Assembly: GCF_003841465.1 (NCBI RefSeq)
Contig: NZ_REFZ01000004.1
Span: 124,001-188,000 of the forward strand
Length of the DNA: 64,000 nucleotides
DNA from: Natrarchaeobius oligotrophus
GTDB taxonomy: Archaea > Halobacteriota > Halobacteria > Halobacteriales > Natrialbaceae
Direction: 5' to 3'
Below, one piece after another: positions 8,875-17,295 of the stretch. Position 1 is the stretch's first letter, and every line of letters starts with the position of its first letter. The position numbers and the translations under genes were made by a program. Below the pieces are notes generated by a model. It saw only the letters and a program-made list of their open reading frames with translations, was not told the origin of the DNA and searched no databases.

Positions 8875-9591
8875 ATGGCCCACCGTCACGACACGCCGAC
8901 GATCGCTCAGGTTGCGCTGATCGGGCTGTTCGTCGCGTCGCTCGTCACCGCGCAGTTGACCGCCTCGAAGGTACTCGCGTTCGATCTACCCGTGGCGCTT
9001 CCGATCACGGGTCGCGAACTCGTGTTACCGGGGGCTGCGCTCGCGTACGCGCTGACGTTCGTCGCGAGTGACTGTTACACGGAGCTGTACGGAAAACGCG
9101 CGGCTCAGATCGTCGTCAACGTCGCGTTCGCGATGAACTTCGTCGTGCTCGCGCTCGTCTGGTCGACGATCGCCGCACCCGCCGCCGAGGCGAGCGTCGA
9201 TCCGGACGCGTTCGCGACGGCTCTCGGCGCGTCCACCAACGTCGTTCTCGGTAGCTTGCTTGCCTATCTCGTCAGCCAGAACTGGGACGTCTGGCTCTTT
9301 CACCGGATCCGCGACTACACGGGCCCGGAGAAGCTCTGGCTCCGAAACCTCCTCTCGACCGGGACGAGTCAGGCGATCGACACCGTGATCTTCGTCTCGA
9401 TCGCCTTCGCGCTCGCACCCGCGGTGCTTGGCGTCGGCGTCGTTTTGCCGCTCGAGGCCGTTCTCGCGCTGATCGTCGGACAGTACCTGCTGAAGCTCGC
9501 GATCGCCGTGCTCGATACACCGGTGGTGTATGCGGTCGTTACGTTCGTCCGCGCGCGAACCGACGCCGACGAGCAGGCGGCTACCGCGTAG
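8875..9591 (+). CDS. Queuosine precursor transporter-type membrane protein (YhhQ/VUT family)
   Basis: A 238-residue polytopic membrane protein with about six hydrophobic segments. LIGLFVASLVTAQLTASKVLAFDL, the central ASDCYTELYGKRAA and the later SQNWDVWLFHRIR/NLLSTGTSQAIDTVIFV are characteristic of the YhhQ/VUT family. Bacterial members import preQ0/preQ1; in a haloarchaeon imported preQ0 would feed archaeosine at position 15 of tRNA. I chose ATG 8875 (MAHRHDT) over the in-frame GTG at 8851 because the conserved region starts shortly after it. The family assignment is strong; the substrate is by analogy. Confidence 0.9.
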   Translation: MAHRHDTPTIAQVALIGLFVASLVTAQLTASKVLAFDLPVALPITGRELVLPGAALAYALTFVASDCYTELYGKRAAQIVVNVAFAMNFVVLALVWSTIAAPAAEASVDPDAFATALGASTNVVLGSLLAYLVSQNWDVWLFHRIRDYTGPEKLWLRNLLSTGTSQAIDTVIFVSIAFALAPAVLGVGVVLPLEAVLALIVGQYLLKLAIAVLDTPVVYAVVTFVRARTDADEQAATA

Positions 9592-9698
9592 TCCAGTGTC
9601 TCCGGGCGACGGTCTTCGACGGTCTTGCGGCCGTCGAGTCGTCATCGACGGGACGTTCGAACGAACGGGATTTTGTGCTCGAGTCGCGATTGTCGGTC

Positions 9699-10796
9699 AT
9701 GGACGAACGCGTCCGCGAACACGCCGACGTACTGGTCGACTGGAGCGCTCGCGTCGAGGCCGGCGACGACGTCGTGTTGTCGGTCGGTCCCGACGCTCAC
9801 GACCTCGCGGTCGCGGTCGCCGAACGACTCGGCGAACGCGGCGCGAACCTGCTCGCGACGTATAGCTCTGGCGAGCTCACCCGCGCGTACCTTCGCGCAC
9901 ACGACGGGACGTTCGACGAGCCGCCGGACCACGAACTCGCACTGTTCGAAGAGACGGACGTCTACCTCTCGCTCGGGGGCGGTCGGAACATCAGCGCGAT
10001 GGCGGACGTCCCGGGTGAGACGCGACAGGCCTACAGCAGCGGCCGTACCGCCGTTCGGGAGGCCCGATTGGGAACGCGGTGGGTATCGACGGTTCATCCG
10101 ACGCGGTCGCTCGCCCAGCGGGCGGGAATGGCCTACGAGGAGTACCGATCGTTCGCCTACGACGCGATCTTGCGCGACTGGGAGGCGCTGGCCGAGGAGA
10201 TGGGGCGCATGAAGGACGTCCTCGACGACGGCTCGACGGTCCGTCTCGTCTCCGGTGGAACCGACCTCACTCTACGGATCGACGGTCGGACCGCGGTCAA
10301 CAGCGCCGCCTCGGTCGCCTACGATTCGCACAACCTGCCAAGCGGCGAGGTTTTCACCGCGCCGTACGCGACCGACGGCGAGGTCACGTTCGACGTCCCG
10401 ATGACGATCCGCGGCGAGTCCGTGCGGAACGTTCGACTCGCGTTCGAGGACGGCGTCGTCGTCGACCACGACGCCGAGCGGGGCGCGGACGTAATTACGG
10501 AGGTGCTCGAGACCGACGTCGGCGCGCGCCGACTGGGCGAACTCGGCGTCGGAATGAACCGCGGCATCGACCGCTACACGGACAACATCCTCTTCGACGA
10601 GAAGATGGGCGACACCGTCCACCTGGCGCTCGGTCGAGCCTACGACGCCTGTCTCCCCGACGACGAGTCGGCCACCGAGTCGGCCGTTCACGTCGACCTC
10701 CTCCTCGACGTCAGCGAGAACTCGCGGCTCGAGGTCGACGGCGAGGTCGTCCAGCGAAACGGCCGGTTCCGGTGGGAAGACGGGTTCGACGGTTGA
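9699..10796 (+). CDS. Aminopeptidase, M29 family
   Basis: A 365-residue cytoplasmic metallo-aminopeptidase of the thermophilic M29 (AmpS/PepS) type, removing N-terminal residues from peptides. Family blocks are visible: YDSHNLPSGEVFTAPY in the middle, ELGVGMNRGIDRYTDNILFDEKMGDTVHLALG, and the final metal-ligand region SAVHVDLLLDV. ATG 9699 (MDERVREHADVLVDWS) is preferred over the GTG at 9675 because the family begins here. Length is slightly below the bacterial ~410 residues, as in other archaeal members. It lies about 100 bp after the transporter on the same strand. Confidence 0.92.
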   Translation: MDERVREHADVLVDWSARVEAGDDVVLSVGPDAHDLAVAVAERLGERGANLLATYSSGELTRAYLRAHDGTFDEPPDHELALFEETDVYLSLGGGRNISAMADVPGETRQAYSSGRTAVREARLGTRWVSTVHPTRSLAQRAGMAYEEYRSFAYDAILRDWEALAEEMGRMKDVLDDGSTVRLVSGGTDLTLRIDGRTAVNSAASVAYDSHNLPSGEVFTAPYATDGEVTFDVPMTIRGESVRNVRLAFEDGVVVDHDAERGADVITEVLETDVGARRLGELGVGMNRGIDRYTDNILFDEKMGDTVHLALGRAYDACLPDDESATESAVHVDLLLDVSENSRLEVDGEVVQRNGRFRWEDGFDG

Positions 10797-10949
10797 CCGA
10801 CCGCGGCCTCGAGTGCTGACGATCGATTGGCCCGCCGCTCTCGAGGGGTGGCGAGACCGATCCACCGCGTGAAGATCCAGAGAGGTATGGACCGCGTACG
10901 CCTTGGTAATCGGGACCTGACACGGCGGTCCGAACCGCCGCCTCTCGGA

Positions 10950-11120
10950 AACCGCTGTATAATTATGTGCGTCTCCCTCCTCGCTTCGAGTACCGCCCCA
11001 CCGGTGGCGGCCAGTAACCGGTCGGGGACGTTCGCTCGGCGTCCTCTCCCCGTTTCCACAGTGTCTGCCCGCCGCGCCGGAGGCGGCACGTATCCGGCTT
11101 CACTCCCCTTATTTATCGCA
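10950..11120. other. Structured intergenic region, possible noncoding RNA
   Basis: The 470 bp between the aminopeptidase and the DUF309 gene have no convincing ORF but show ordered signals. A perfect hairpin sits at 10923-10940 (CGGCGGT stem, CCGA loop). A palindromic TATAATTAT follows at 10956-10964 and a second TATA-like TTATTTATC at 11109-11117. Between these are several GC-rich hairpins (CCGCC...GGCGG near 11000, GGGGACG...CGTCC near 11030, GCCGC...GCGGC near 11080). This is compatible with a 100-150 nt structured transcript on either strand. It lacks the SRP RNA tetraloop block and the RNase P conserved boxes I would expect. Confidence 0.3.
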
Positions 11121-11268
11121 CGTCGACGTCGGAGCGCCACGTCTCGCTTTGTAACGACGCCGCTCGCATCCCAGTGGCGTCTCCGATGACACGGTCCGAA
11201 GCGCGGCGGACCTCTCCAGGAGACACCCCCGTCGTTTTGTTCACCACGCCCGTATCCCCCACGGACGG

Positions 11269-11883
11269 ATGCACGATCAGCTACGCGCCGGCGTCGCGAT
11301 CTACAACGACGGCCACTACCACGCCGCCCACGATGCCTGGGAGGACCGCTGGCTCGACCTCGAGTCCGGCACCGACGACGAGCGCTTGCTTCACGGCCTG
11401 ATCCAGTTCACCGCGGCGGTCCACCACGCCCGCCGTCGCAACTGGGAGGGGACAGTCGGCCTGGCCGAGAGCGCGCTCGAGTATCTCGCGGAGTTGCCCG
11501 ACGACTACGGGGGCGTGCGCTTGCCGCCGCTGCGGGTGTTTCTCGAGTCGCTGGCCGCCGATCCGGCGGTGATCGAACGCCGGCCACCGGTCGCGCTCGA
11601 ACACGACGGCGACGCGCCGGCGCTCGCCGACCTCGGCTTCGAGTCGACGGCGATCGCCGCGGTCGTCCTCGCCGAGGAACTCGGCTACGACGAAGCGGCG
11701 TTCGAGCGCGCTCGCGCCTACGCGCGACGGGACCTCGAGGCCGGCGAGGACGACAGCCGGTTCGTCGCGCTGCTGTTCGACTTCGTTCGCGAGGAGAACA
11801 GTCGCGGGATCGTCTCCCAGCGACTGACCCAACACGTCGAGCGCCGTCGAGCCCGCGAATCGGACGTCGACGGACTGTTTTGA
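11269..11883 (+). CDS. DUF309 family protein
   Basis: A 204-residue, mostly helical soluble protein. The N-terminus carries the DUF309 signature: GVAIYNDGHYHAAHDAWEDRW, then LLHGLIQFTAAVHHARRRNWEGTVGLAESALEYL. The family has a conserved His and Trp-Glu pair and an unknown role. The C-terminal ~80 residues are a haloarchaeal helical extension. A TATA-like element at 11109 would leave a leader of about 130 nt, unusually long here. GC-rich codon use fits the host genome; the AT-rich island begins just downstream. Confidence 0.88.
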   Translation: MHDQLRAGVAIYNDGHYHAAHDAWEDRWLDLESGTDDERLLHGLIQFTAAVHHARRRNWEGTVGLAESALEYLAELPDDYGGVRLPPLRVFLESLAADPAVIERRPPVALEHDGDAPALADLGFESTAIAAVVLAEELGYDEAAFERARAYARRDLEAGEDDSRFVALLFDFVREENSRGIVSQRLTQHVERRRARESDVDGLF

Positions 11884-12227
11884 GGACTCGAGACCGTCGT
11901 TCGTCGGTTGCCGTTCTTCTGGCGCTCGAGCTAACGGGTGGTATCTTCGTATAATCGCGAACTGTTCCGGTGAAAAAGAACGCCAGTATTAGCCATCATC
12001 GATCTATCGTTCATGTGTGGGGGTTTTATCAAACCTACTCCGATGACCATAGTCGGTTAGTTGAGAATACTATGTATATAATATATTCCATTAAGATTGT
12101 ATCGTTTGACATCTGTTTCTATTCCTTCTTCTTCCAGTGCATTTTGCAATTCTTGTTTGAATTCTTTCACTATACTGTCCTGCAGATTGACAAAACGTTT
12201 ATTATACCGTGTGGGTCATTGGTTAAC
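11884..12227. other. Left edge of AT-rich island, no gene
   Basis: After about 11,940 base composition drops sharply to AT-rich and stays so to about 16,100. The open frame here is in frame with the downstream lipoprotein gene, but its translation (Phe/Tyr/Ile-rich) is unlike a haloarchaeal protein and precedes the TATA box, so it is not coding. No integrase or tRNA is visible at this edge. Confidence 0.55.
12198..12208 (+). promoter_or_regulatory. TATA box of the lipoprotein gene
   Basis: TTTATTATACC centred 25 bp before the ATG at 12228, the spacing of a leaderless archaeal promoter. It fixes the start and excludes the longer upstream open frame. Confidence 0.7.
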
Positions 12228-13328
12228 ATGGTAAAGGATGGCAATGTGGTTGGAGGGGACAAGGGATTTCGTATTGATCGGCGAAGTGTACTGAGTATCA
12301 CTGGTACCAGTGCATTTGTGGGTTTAGCAGGGTGTGCTGGAGGTGACAATGGTGAATCGGATGACACCACTGACGATACCACCGACGATGCAACAGATGA
12401 CACACAACAAACTGATGACGTCCTCCCTGATACACTTGTAATCGGTAATCCTTCACCCGCTTATAGTAGCGCGAATATTCCAGCATTCAGCGCTTTCAGC
12501 GATCGGATGGAAGAACGAGGGGTTTCAGTCGATGTAGAAGTTTTCAATGACTTTACCGCTGTAATTGCGTCCCTGATGACTGAGGACATCCATTTTGGTT
12601 TTATGGAACCAGTTACGCTTATAAACTCTCACTTGGAGGGTTTTCCAGTAGTGTCATTTATGGAACTCGCCCAACGAATTACACAGGTTGTCGTTAGCCA
12701 ACCTGAGATCGAAGACTGGGAAGAGCTTCGTGGTGAAACTCTCCTCGCCCATGCTCCACAATCTTTCTCTGCTCTTGCATTGCAACTAGCCGTCGAAGAA
12801 AACTTGGGTTCGGTAGATGCCGTTGATTACAGCTATGTTGCTGGTACACCAAACAGGTTTTCAGCGATGGAAGCTGGCGAGGCATTAGCAACGACAGTGT
12901 TCCCTAGCGCAGGAATGGAAGCCGAAGAGCAAGGAATTGGTCGAGTTCTTTACGATCCAAATGAACATCTTGAACCAATGACAATGTCTCAATGGGGCGT
13001 ACTTGAAGAACAACTTGATAATCATCCAGAAATGTATCAAATTATCGTAGATGATATGCTAGAAGCGTACCGAGATATGTATGAAAGCGACCCGCGATCA
13101 ATTGCAGAAAACGCTCTCGACTCACCCGCAGGTTTCCCCGACTACAGCGTAGACGTCTGGGCTGACACGATCGATTGGGCGACAGAACTCGATATGTGGC
13201 CGACAGACCTGTCTAACATGTTAACTGATGAAAAAATGCAGGCAACGATGGATATTGCGATACAAACGGATTTACTTGAAGAATCTGTACCAACAGAGGA
13301 CATAGTGGACCATCGTTTCCTCGAATAG
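12228..13328 (+). CDS. Tat-exported lipoprotein, ABC solute-binding protein (NMT1/THI5-like)
   Basis: A 366-residue periplasmic-binding-type protein. The N-terminus has a twin-arginine motif (DRRSVLSI), a hydrophobic segment and a lipobox LAGC with Cys36, then a low-complexity Asp/Thr linker (DDTTDDTTDDATDDT) typical of haloarchaeal surface lipoproteins. The body (FNDFTAVIASLMTEDIHFGF, MELAQRITQVVVSQPEIEDW) fits the NMT1/THI5 and phosphonate-type binding folds that serve sulfonate, taurine, aromatic or pyrimidine importers. No permease or ATPase gene lies nearby, so it is an orphan or pairs with a distant transporter. Codon use is AT-rich, unlike its neighbours, indicating recent acquisition. 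Confidence 0.85.
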   Translation: MVKDGNVVGGDKGFRIDRRSVLSITGTSAFVGLAGCAGGDNGESDDTTDDTTDDATDDTQQTDDVLPDTLVIGNPSPAYSSANIPAFSAFSDRMEERGVSVDVEVFNDFTAVIASLMTEDIHFGFMEPVTLINSHLEGFPVVSFMELAQRITQVVVSQPEIEDWEELRGETLLAHAPQSFSALALQLAVEENLGSVDAVDYSYVAGTPNRFSAMEAGEALATTVFPSAGMEAEEQGIGRVLYDPNEHLEPMTMSQWGVLEEQLDNHPEMYQIIVDDMLEAYRDMYESDPRSIAENALDSPAGFPDYSVDVWADTIDWATELDMWPTDLSNMLTDEKMQATMDIAIQTDLLEESVPTEDIVDHRFLE

Positions 13329-13601
13329 GAATCGATAAATCATATAAACATTCTTCGATACCGTATCCGAAGTTACAGTGAAATCACGAGCAGTATCTCC
13401 ATCGATAATGTGCTACACATGAGCAAAGGTTCTCTCGGAGGTGGTTGTTGATACGTTCTGTTCCCCGTTCGCTTACTCAGGAGTGCGTAAAGATGCTCTT
13501 CGCAGGCATCTATACCGATACATAACATCACGCGGTAGAAAACCACTATAAAAACCTCGTGAAAAACCGTGTCGGGCTAACAACCAGTAAGAGATCTCAG
13601 G

Positions 13602-14213
13602 TTACGAATTGAAGCCGGTGTCGAGAGTATCACTATCGAATTCTAACTTATCAATTGATGTATAGTAAGATCCGCCGATTCGTCCGATTGCATTCACTTT
13701 AGTGGTGTCAATTTTCCCGTCAGTAATTACCGAATCTTTGAGGTGAACCCGAATAACTTCCCCAAAAATTGTCGTGTGTTCTCCGACAGCGACAGTTTCA
13801 TGTAATCTACATTCGAGGGCTATCTTTATCCCTGAGACACGCGGCGGGGTTACGTCGGTGGATGATTCGCTAGAGATATCTGCGAAATCCCACTCGCTCT
13901 CACGATATGGCAACGTTGTACTTGTTTGATCCATCTGACTAACGAACTCTTCAGTAACGATATTCACCACAAATTCTTCCGTCTCTAGAATATTTTTCGT
14001 CGTATCTTTTGGTCCGTTGTCTTTTGAGCCGGGTGAAAACATTACGACTGGTGGCTCGCTGTCGCTTGAAATATTAAAAAAGCTGAACGGAGCGAGATTT
14101 TTCGTACCATCTGACCCGATCGAGCTTACCCATGCGATTGGACGAGGAATCACTAAACTATTTAAAATGCGGTACATGTCTTGTGGCTCAACTTCTTCAG
14201 GAACTATTTCCAT
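13602..14213 (-). CDS. Flavin reductase-like FMN-binding split-barrel protein
   Basis: A 203-residue protein of the flavin reductase-like/FMN-binding split-barrel family. The N-terminal block MYRILNSLVIPRPIAWVSSIGSDGTKNLAPFSFFN is diagnostic, followed by PPVVMFSPG and a NIVTEEFV strand. Members use bound FMN to pass reducing equivalents, often to a two-component monooxygenase; no monooxygenase is visible here. A TATA element lies 24 bp before the ATG. It is AT-rich and in the same orientation as the amidase gene upstream of it, though 272 bp and a separate promoter lie between them. Confidence 0.88.
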   Translation of the reverse strand: MEIVPEEVEPQDMYRILNSLVIPRPIAWVSSIGSDGTKNLAPFSFFNISSDSEPPVVMFSPGSKDNGPKDTTKNILETEEFVVNIVTEEFVSQMDQTSTTLPYRESEWDFADISSESSTDVTPPRVSGIKIALECRLHETVAVGEHTTIFGEVIRVHLKDSVITDGKIDTTKVNAIGRIGGSYYTSIDKLEFDSDTLDTGFNS

Positions 14214-14232
14214 AGTTATTCATTTACCTCTG

Positions 14233-14242
14233 GATATATAAC
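14233..14242 (-). promoter_or_regulatory. TATA box of the flavin reductase gene
   Basis: Reads GTTATATATC on the reverse strand, centred about 25 bp before the ATG at 14213. Confidence 0.6.
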
Positions 14243-14449
14243 ATTCACCTGATGTATGTGCATATCTTCCGATAAAATTTTTACCCGCGATGGATCAGTT
14301 CTCAAACTATAATAATAGATGTGTTTTATAACCTCTCTAAAACCAGAAATAATCGCCGTGAGATCTCCAGACGTAGCCTCCACCGATTACCATTACACGG
14401 AACGGGACTTTTCCGTACACCGAGTGCTCAGATAGCGTTTGTGAACTGA

Positions 14450-14474
14450 TATATATATATATATATATATATAT
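14450..14474. repeat. (AT)n dinucleotide tract
   Basis: An uninterrupted run of about 12 AT repeats, 12 bp past the amidase stop codon, in the gap between the amidase and flavin reductase genes. Such a microsatellite is unusual in a GC-rich haloarchaeon and fits the foreign character of the island. It is prone to length change and easily melted. Confidence 0.85.
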
Positions 14475-14485
14475 TTGTACAATCA

Positions 14486-16027
14486 TCATATAGTGTCTTC
14501 GACAAATTGGGAAATTTTCAACAGCTGATCATCGCCGTAATGACGGCCGATTAACATCATTCCTACTGGTAAATCATCTGTTGTATCACACGGCAACGTT
14601 ATCGCCGGATGACCGGTGAGATTAAATAGTGAAGTGTTTGCGAGTGGCAACCGTGCTCGCTGAAGACGATTGATTCGATCCAATCCAGGATTCAGCTCGT
14701 GTGGCGGTATTGGTGTCGTTGGTAGAACCAATGCGTCACAATCATCCAGATGATTGTTGTAACGCTTTTTCAGTTCCAGTGCTATATTCATGGATTTTGC
14801 ATAAAATGAAACGTTGTATTCTTCATAAATGTACTCAGATACTATCCAGGATCTCTTAACGGATGAAGGGAGGTGATTAAATTCAGTTGCAGACATCTTT
14901 CTGAACGCATCTACATAATCTGTCCAGTACCACCCATTGTGACTTGTACCCACGCCTCCTTCTTTCATTAATTGAATTGCCCCCTGGATTGCGCCCGCAA
15001 GAATTGGTCCCGATTTTCGGTGTAGAGGTTCAGAAATTGGCTTCGTTTCTGCCCCGTTCTCTTCTAATAATCTGATCGAATTTTCAACTGTTTTGTCTAT
15101 TTCTGGATCGGATGTGTCCCATCCGAATCCTTCTTCAAGAATTCCAAGTGTTATTCCATCAACTTCCTGCTTAGCGGATTCGTAGTAGTTTTTACCATGA
15201 TCGGATGCTGACTGACGCGGATCGAGCAACAACCCATCATCATAGTCAGGTCCTGCAATCACGTCCATTGTTTTCGCAACGTCGCTAACCGATCGTGCAA
15301 TCGGTCCAACGTGGTCTCTTGCAAGATTAGTGGCAATAATTCCTGTGTAAGGAACAAGACCTCTCGTCGGCTTTAATCCGACGACTCCACACCATGCCGC
15401 TGGAATTCGAATTGAACCCGCTTGGTCTCCCCCAATCGCAACGTCACATTCTTCAGCAGCAACTGCAGCAGCGCTCCCGCTAGATGATCCGCCAGCTAAG
15501 TACTTTTCATTGCGGGGGTTTAAAACGGGGCCAAAATCGGATAGATCGCCCGCCCCTGAGAGACCAAATGTTTCCATATTGTTTTTACCGACGATAGTTG
15601 CACCTTCGTCAAGCAATCTTTTCACAATGGTTGCATCGATATCTGGAATGTACCCCTCCATCATATTCGATCCTGCTGTCAGTTCGTAACCAGCAAGAGC
15701 GATAGTATCCTTTAACCCGACAGTCTTACCGCTCAGTAGCCCCTGATCTGCACCTTCTACTCGACACTTCGTAATCCATGCATTGTATCGATCCTCTTTA
15801 GGACCGGGTCGATATCCTGGGGAACGATCGGTATAATTGGATGTGGTGGGTTTATATTCTTCGTGCTCGATTGATTTTAGTTCTTCGAGAGATAATAACG
15901 AATCTTCAATCAATAGTTTGTAATCAGCCACTTCCTCTTCAGTGAGGTGTATATTTTTCTTTCGGGCTATCTCCTTTACTCTCTCGTCAGTTGGCCTCGG
16001 AATTCTATCTCGTCCAGTGTTTCCCAT
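14486..16027 (-). CDS. Amidase (amidase-signature family)
   Basis: A 513-residue amidase-signature hydrolase. The Ser-cisSer-Lys triad is recognisable: Lys106 in VGLKDTIAL, the GGSSSGSAAA loop at 179-188 (cis-Ser among 181-183), and the nucleophile Ser205 in GGDQAGSIRIPAAWCG. Length and the C-terminal DDLPVGMMLIGRHYGDDQLL block are normal for stand-alone amidases. It is not the GatA subunit of a tRNA amidotransferase as far as context shows, since no gatB or gatC is near. A TATA element sits about 31 bp before the ATG. The gene is AT-rich. Substrate unknown; with the binding protein and flavin reductase it suggests use of an amide or aromatic nitrogen compound. Confidence 0.92.
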   Translation of the reverse strand: MGNTGRDRIPRPTDERVKEIARKKNIHLTEEEVADYKLLIEDSLLSLEELKSIEHEEYKPTTSNYTDRSPGYRPGPKEDRYNAWITKCRVEGADQGLLSGKTVGLKDTIALAGYELTAGSNMMEGYIPDIDATIVKRLLDEGATIVGKNNMETFGLSGAGDLSDFGPVLNPRNEKYLAGGSSSGSAAAVAAEECDVAIGGDQAGSIRIPAAWCGVVGLKPTRGLVPYTGIIATNLARDHVGPIARSVSDVAKTMDVIAGPDYDDGLLLDPRQSASDHGKNYYESAKQEVDGITLGILEEGFGWDTSDPEIDKTVENSIRLLEENGAETKPISEPLHRKSGPILAGAIQGAIQLMKEGGVGTSHNGWYWTDYVDAFRKMSATEFNHLPSSVKRSWIVSEYIYEEYNVSFYAKSMNIALELKKRYNNHLDDCDALVLPTTPIPPHELNPGLDRINRLQRARLPLANTSLFNLTGHPAITLPCDTTDDLPVGMMLIGRHYGDDQLLKISQFVEDTI

Positions 16028-16053
16028 CTCTCTCAGAGAGGAGAGAATCAGTA

Positions 16054-16063
16054 CGTATAAAAG
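16054..16063 (-). promoter_or_regulatory. TATA box of the amidase gene
   Basis: Reads CTTTTATACG on the reverse strand, centred about 31 bp upstream of the ATG at 16027. Confidence 0.6.
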
Positions 16064-16127
16064 TCACCGACAAATATAATAGGAGCTACAGATCAAATCT
16101 GGTGTAATATTGGATAACGAGCACTGT

Positions 16128-16205
16128 TTAGTTCAGCATCTCGCCATCTGACGTTCGTCCATCAAGCGATTGATGTGGTCTCTGATGGTTGTAATAAAGC
16201 ACGAA
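16128..16205 (-). pseudogene. Transposase C-terminal fragment (integrase-core type)
   Basis: The reverse strand encodes YYNHQRPHQSLDGRT followed by ten residues and a TAA stop at 16128-16130. YYNxxRPHQxLxxxTP is the hallmark end of DDE integrase-core (rve) transposases of the IS3/IS481 type. Upstream the frame is closed by TAG (16206-16208), and no earlier transposase domain is seen, so only about 25 codons survive. It marks the right boundary of the AT-rich island and is too short to appear in an ordinary ORF scan. Confidence 0.75.
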
Positions 16206-16433
16206 CTATTCATCGTGTTTGGCGTGTTTGTCCTGAGTTGTCGTATTTATCGACTCAAATCGAACACCGGAACGTTGATCGAACACTGGAGCGTTCTCTC
16301 TATGTTAGTTGGTTGGGTACTGTTCGCCGGGTGGTGGACTAGTAGAGAACTCGGTGTCGTTCCACAGCACGTCGAGCTCGCGCTGCTCGCGTGCGCCGGT
16401 CTCGCGTTTCTCATCTCGACGGTCGATCTGTGA
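16170..16433 (+). CDS. Small hydrophobic protein, possibly 5'-disrupted
   Basis: An 87-residue frame with two or three hydrophobic segments (FIVFGVFVLSCRIY, VLSMLVGWVLFAGWW, LALLACAGLAFLISTVDL). Its first dozen codons lie antisense to the transposase fragment, so the present ATG may have been created when the element truncated an older membrane gene; an internal ATG at 16302 is an alternative. From about 16,250 composition returns to GC-rich host style. No family is recognised. Confidence 0.4.
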   Translation: MMWSLMVVIKHELFIVFGVFVLSCRIYRLKSNTGTLIEHWSVLSMLVGWVLFAGWWTSRELGVVPQHVELALLACAGLAFLISTVDL

Positions 16434-16466
16434 CGATCGCCTGCGATCTCGACTGCGGAGCGGTTC

Positions 16467-17210
16467 CTACTCGTGTCTGGCCGAGTTGTCCCGGGGCTCG
16501 TAGCCCAGCACCTCTCGAGCGCGCTCGATCGAGTAGTACTTGCGGTCGTTGTCGGAGATGCCGTAGACGATCTCGTAGCCGTAGTCGGCGCGAATGCAGC
16601 GATCGAAGAGGTGTGCGCAGTCGCGGTAGGAGAGCCACATCGCCTGTCCGCGCTCGTAGTCGATCGGCGGATGTCCTTCGGTGAGGTTGCCGATGCGGAC
16701 GCAGACGACCGAGAGGTCGTGCTCGTCGTGGTAGTACCGTCCGAGCGTCTCGCCGGCGGCCTTGGAGACGCCGTAGAGATTGCCCGGGCGGGGGAGTTCG
16801 GTCCCGTCGAGTCGGTACTCGTCGTCCGCGCGGTACATCTCGGGCGTGCGCTCGTCGGTCTCGTACGCGCCGACGGCGTGATTCGAGGAGGCGAACGCGA
16901 CTTTCTCCACGCCCGCGTCGACGGCGGCCTCGAAGACCGTTCGGGTCCCGTCGATGTTGTTCGTCAGGACGCTGTCCCACGGCGCTTCCGGACGCGGATC
17001 GCCGGCCAGGTGGATCACGGCGTCGATCCCGCCCATCGCCTCGCGGACGGCGTCGCCGTCGGTGATGTCCGCGACGACGAACTCGCCCGGTTGCTCCCCC
17101 GTCGGCGGGTCCCGATCCAACAACCGCCACTCGTGCTCGTCCGCGAGATCGCCGAGAATCGCCTCCCCGACGCGCCCCGCAGCCCCCGTGAGCAGGACGG
17201 ACTGTGCCAT
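16467..17210 (-). CDS. azf: NAD-dependent glucose-6-phosphate dehydrogenase, Azf type
   Basis: A 247-residue extended short-chain dehydrogenase of the NAD-dependent epimerase family. The Rossmann motif is LLTGAAGRVG at the N-terminus, the catalytic Tyr-Lys pair is in NLYGVSKAAGE, and the Ser region is KVAFASSNHAVGAYE. As I remember it, this closely follows Haloferax volcanii Azf (blocks such as VIHLAGDPRPEAPWDSV, NNIDGT, ERGQAMWLSYRDC, IVYGISDNDRKYYSI), the enzyme that oxidises glucose 6-phosphate in the haloarchaeal oxidative pentose phosphate pathway. ATG 17210 (MAQSVLL) is chosen; the longer upstream frame overlaps the divergent mptD. Confidence 0.9.
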   Translation of the reverse strand: MAQSVLLTGAAGRVGEAILGDLADEHEWRLLDRDPPTGEQPGEFVVADITDGDAVREAMGGIDAVIHLAGDPRPEAPWDSVLTNNIDGTRTVFEAAVDAGVEKVAFASSNHAVGAYETDERTPEMYRADDEYRLDGTELPRPGNLYGVSKAAGETLGRYYHDEHDLSVVCVRIGNLTEGHPPIDYERGQAMWLSYRDCAHLFDRCIRADYGYEIVYGISDNDRKYYSIERAREVLGYEPRDNSARHE

Positions 17211-17295
17211 TCGTTCGACTCGAGGCGTAGCGCCGATAAGTAACGTACGATTCCGTATCGGAACCCCCTTCCCGGCCGCACGCGAGGGGTTCGGT

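Noticed and set aside
10900-11130. SRP (7S) or RNase P RNA
   Set aside because: I looked for the SRP domain IV GGAAG tetraloop block with GCAGC and for RNase P conserved boxes; neither is present on either strand. Kept only as an unclassified structured region.
14450-14474. Replication origin at the AT repeat
   Set aside because: No Orc1/Cdc6 gene or origin-recognition-box repeats are nearby; it is a simple dinucleotide tract in foreign DNA.
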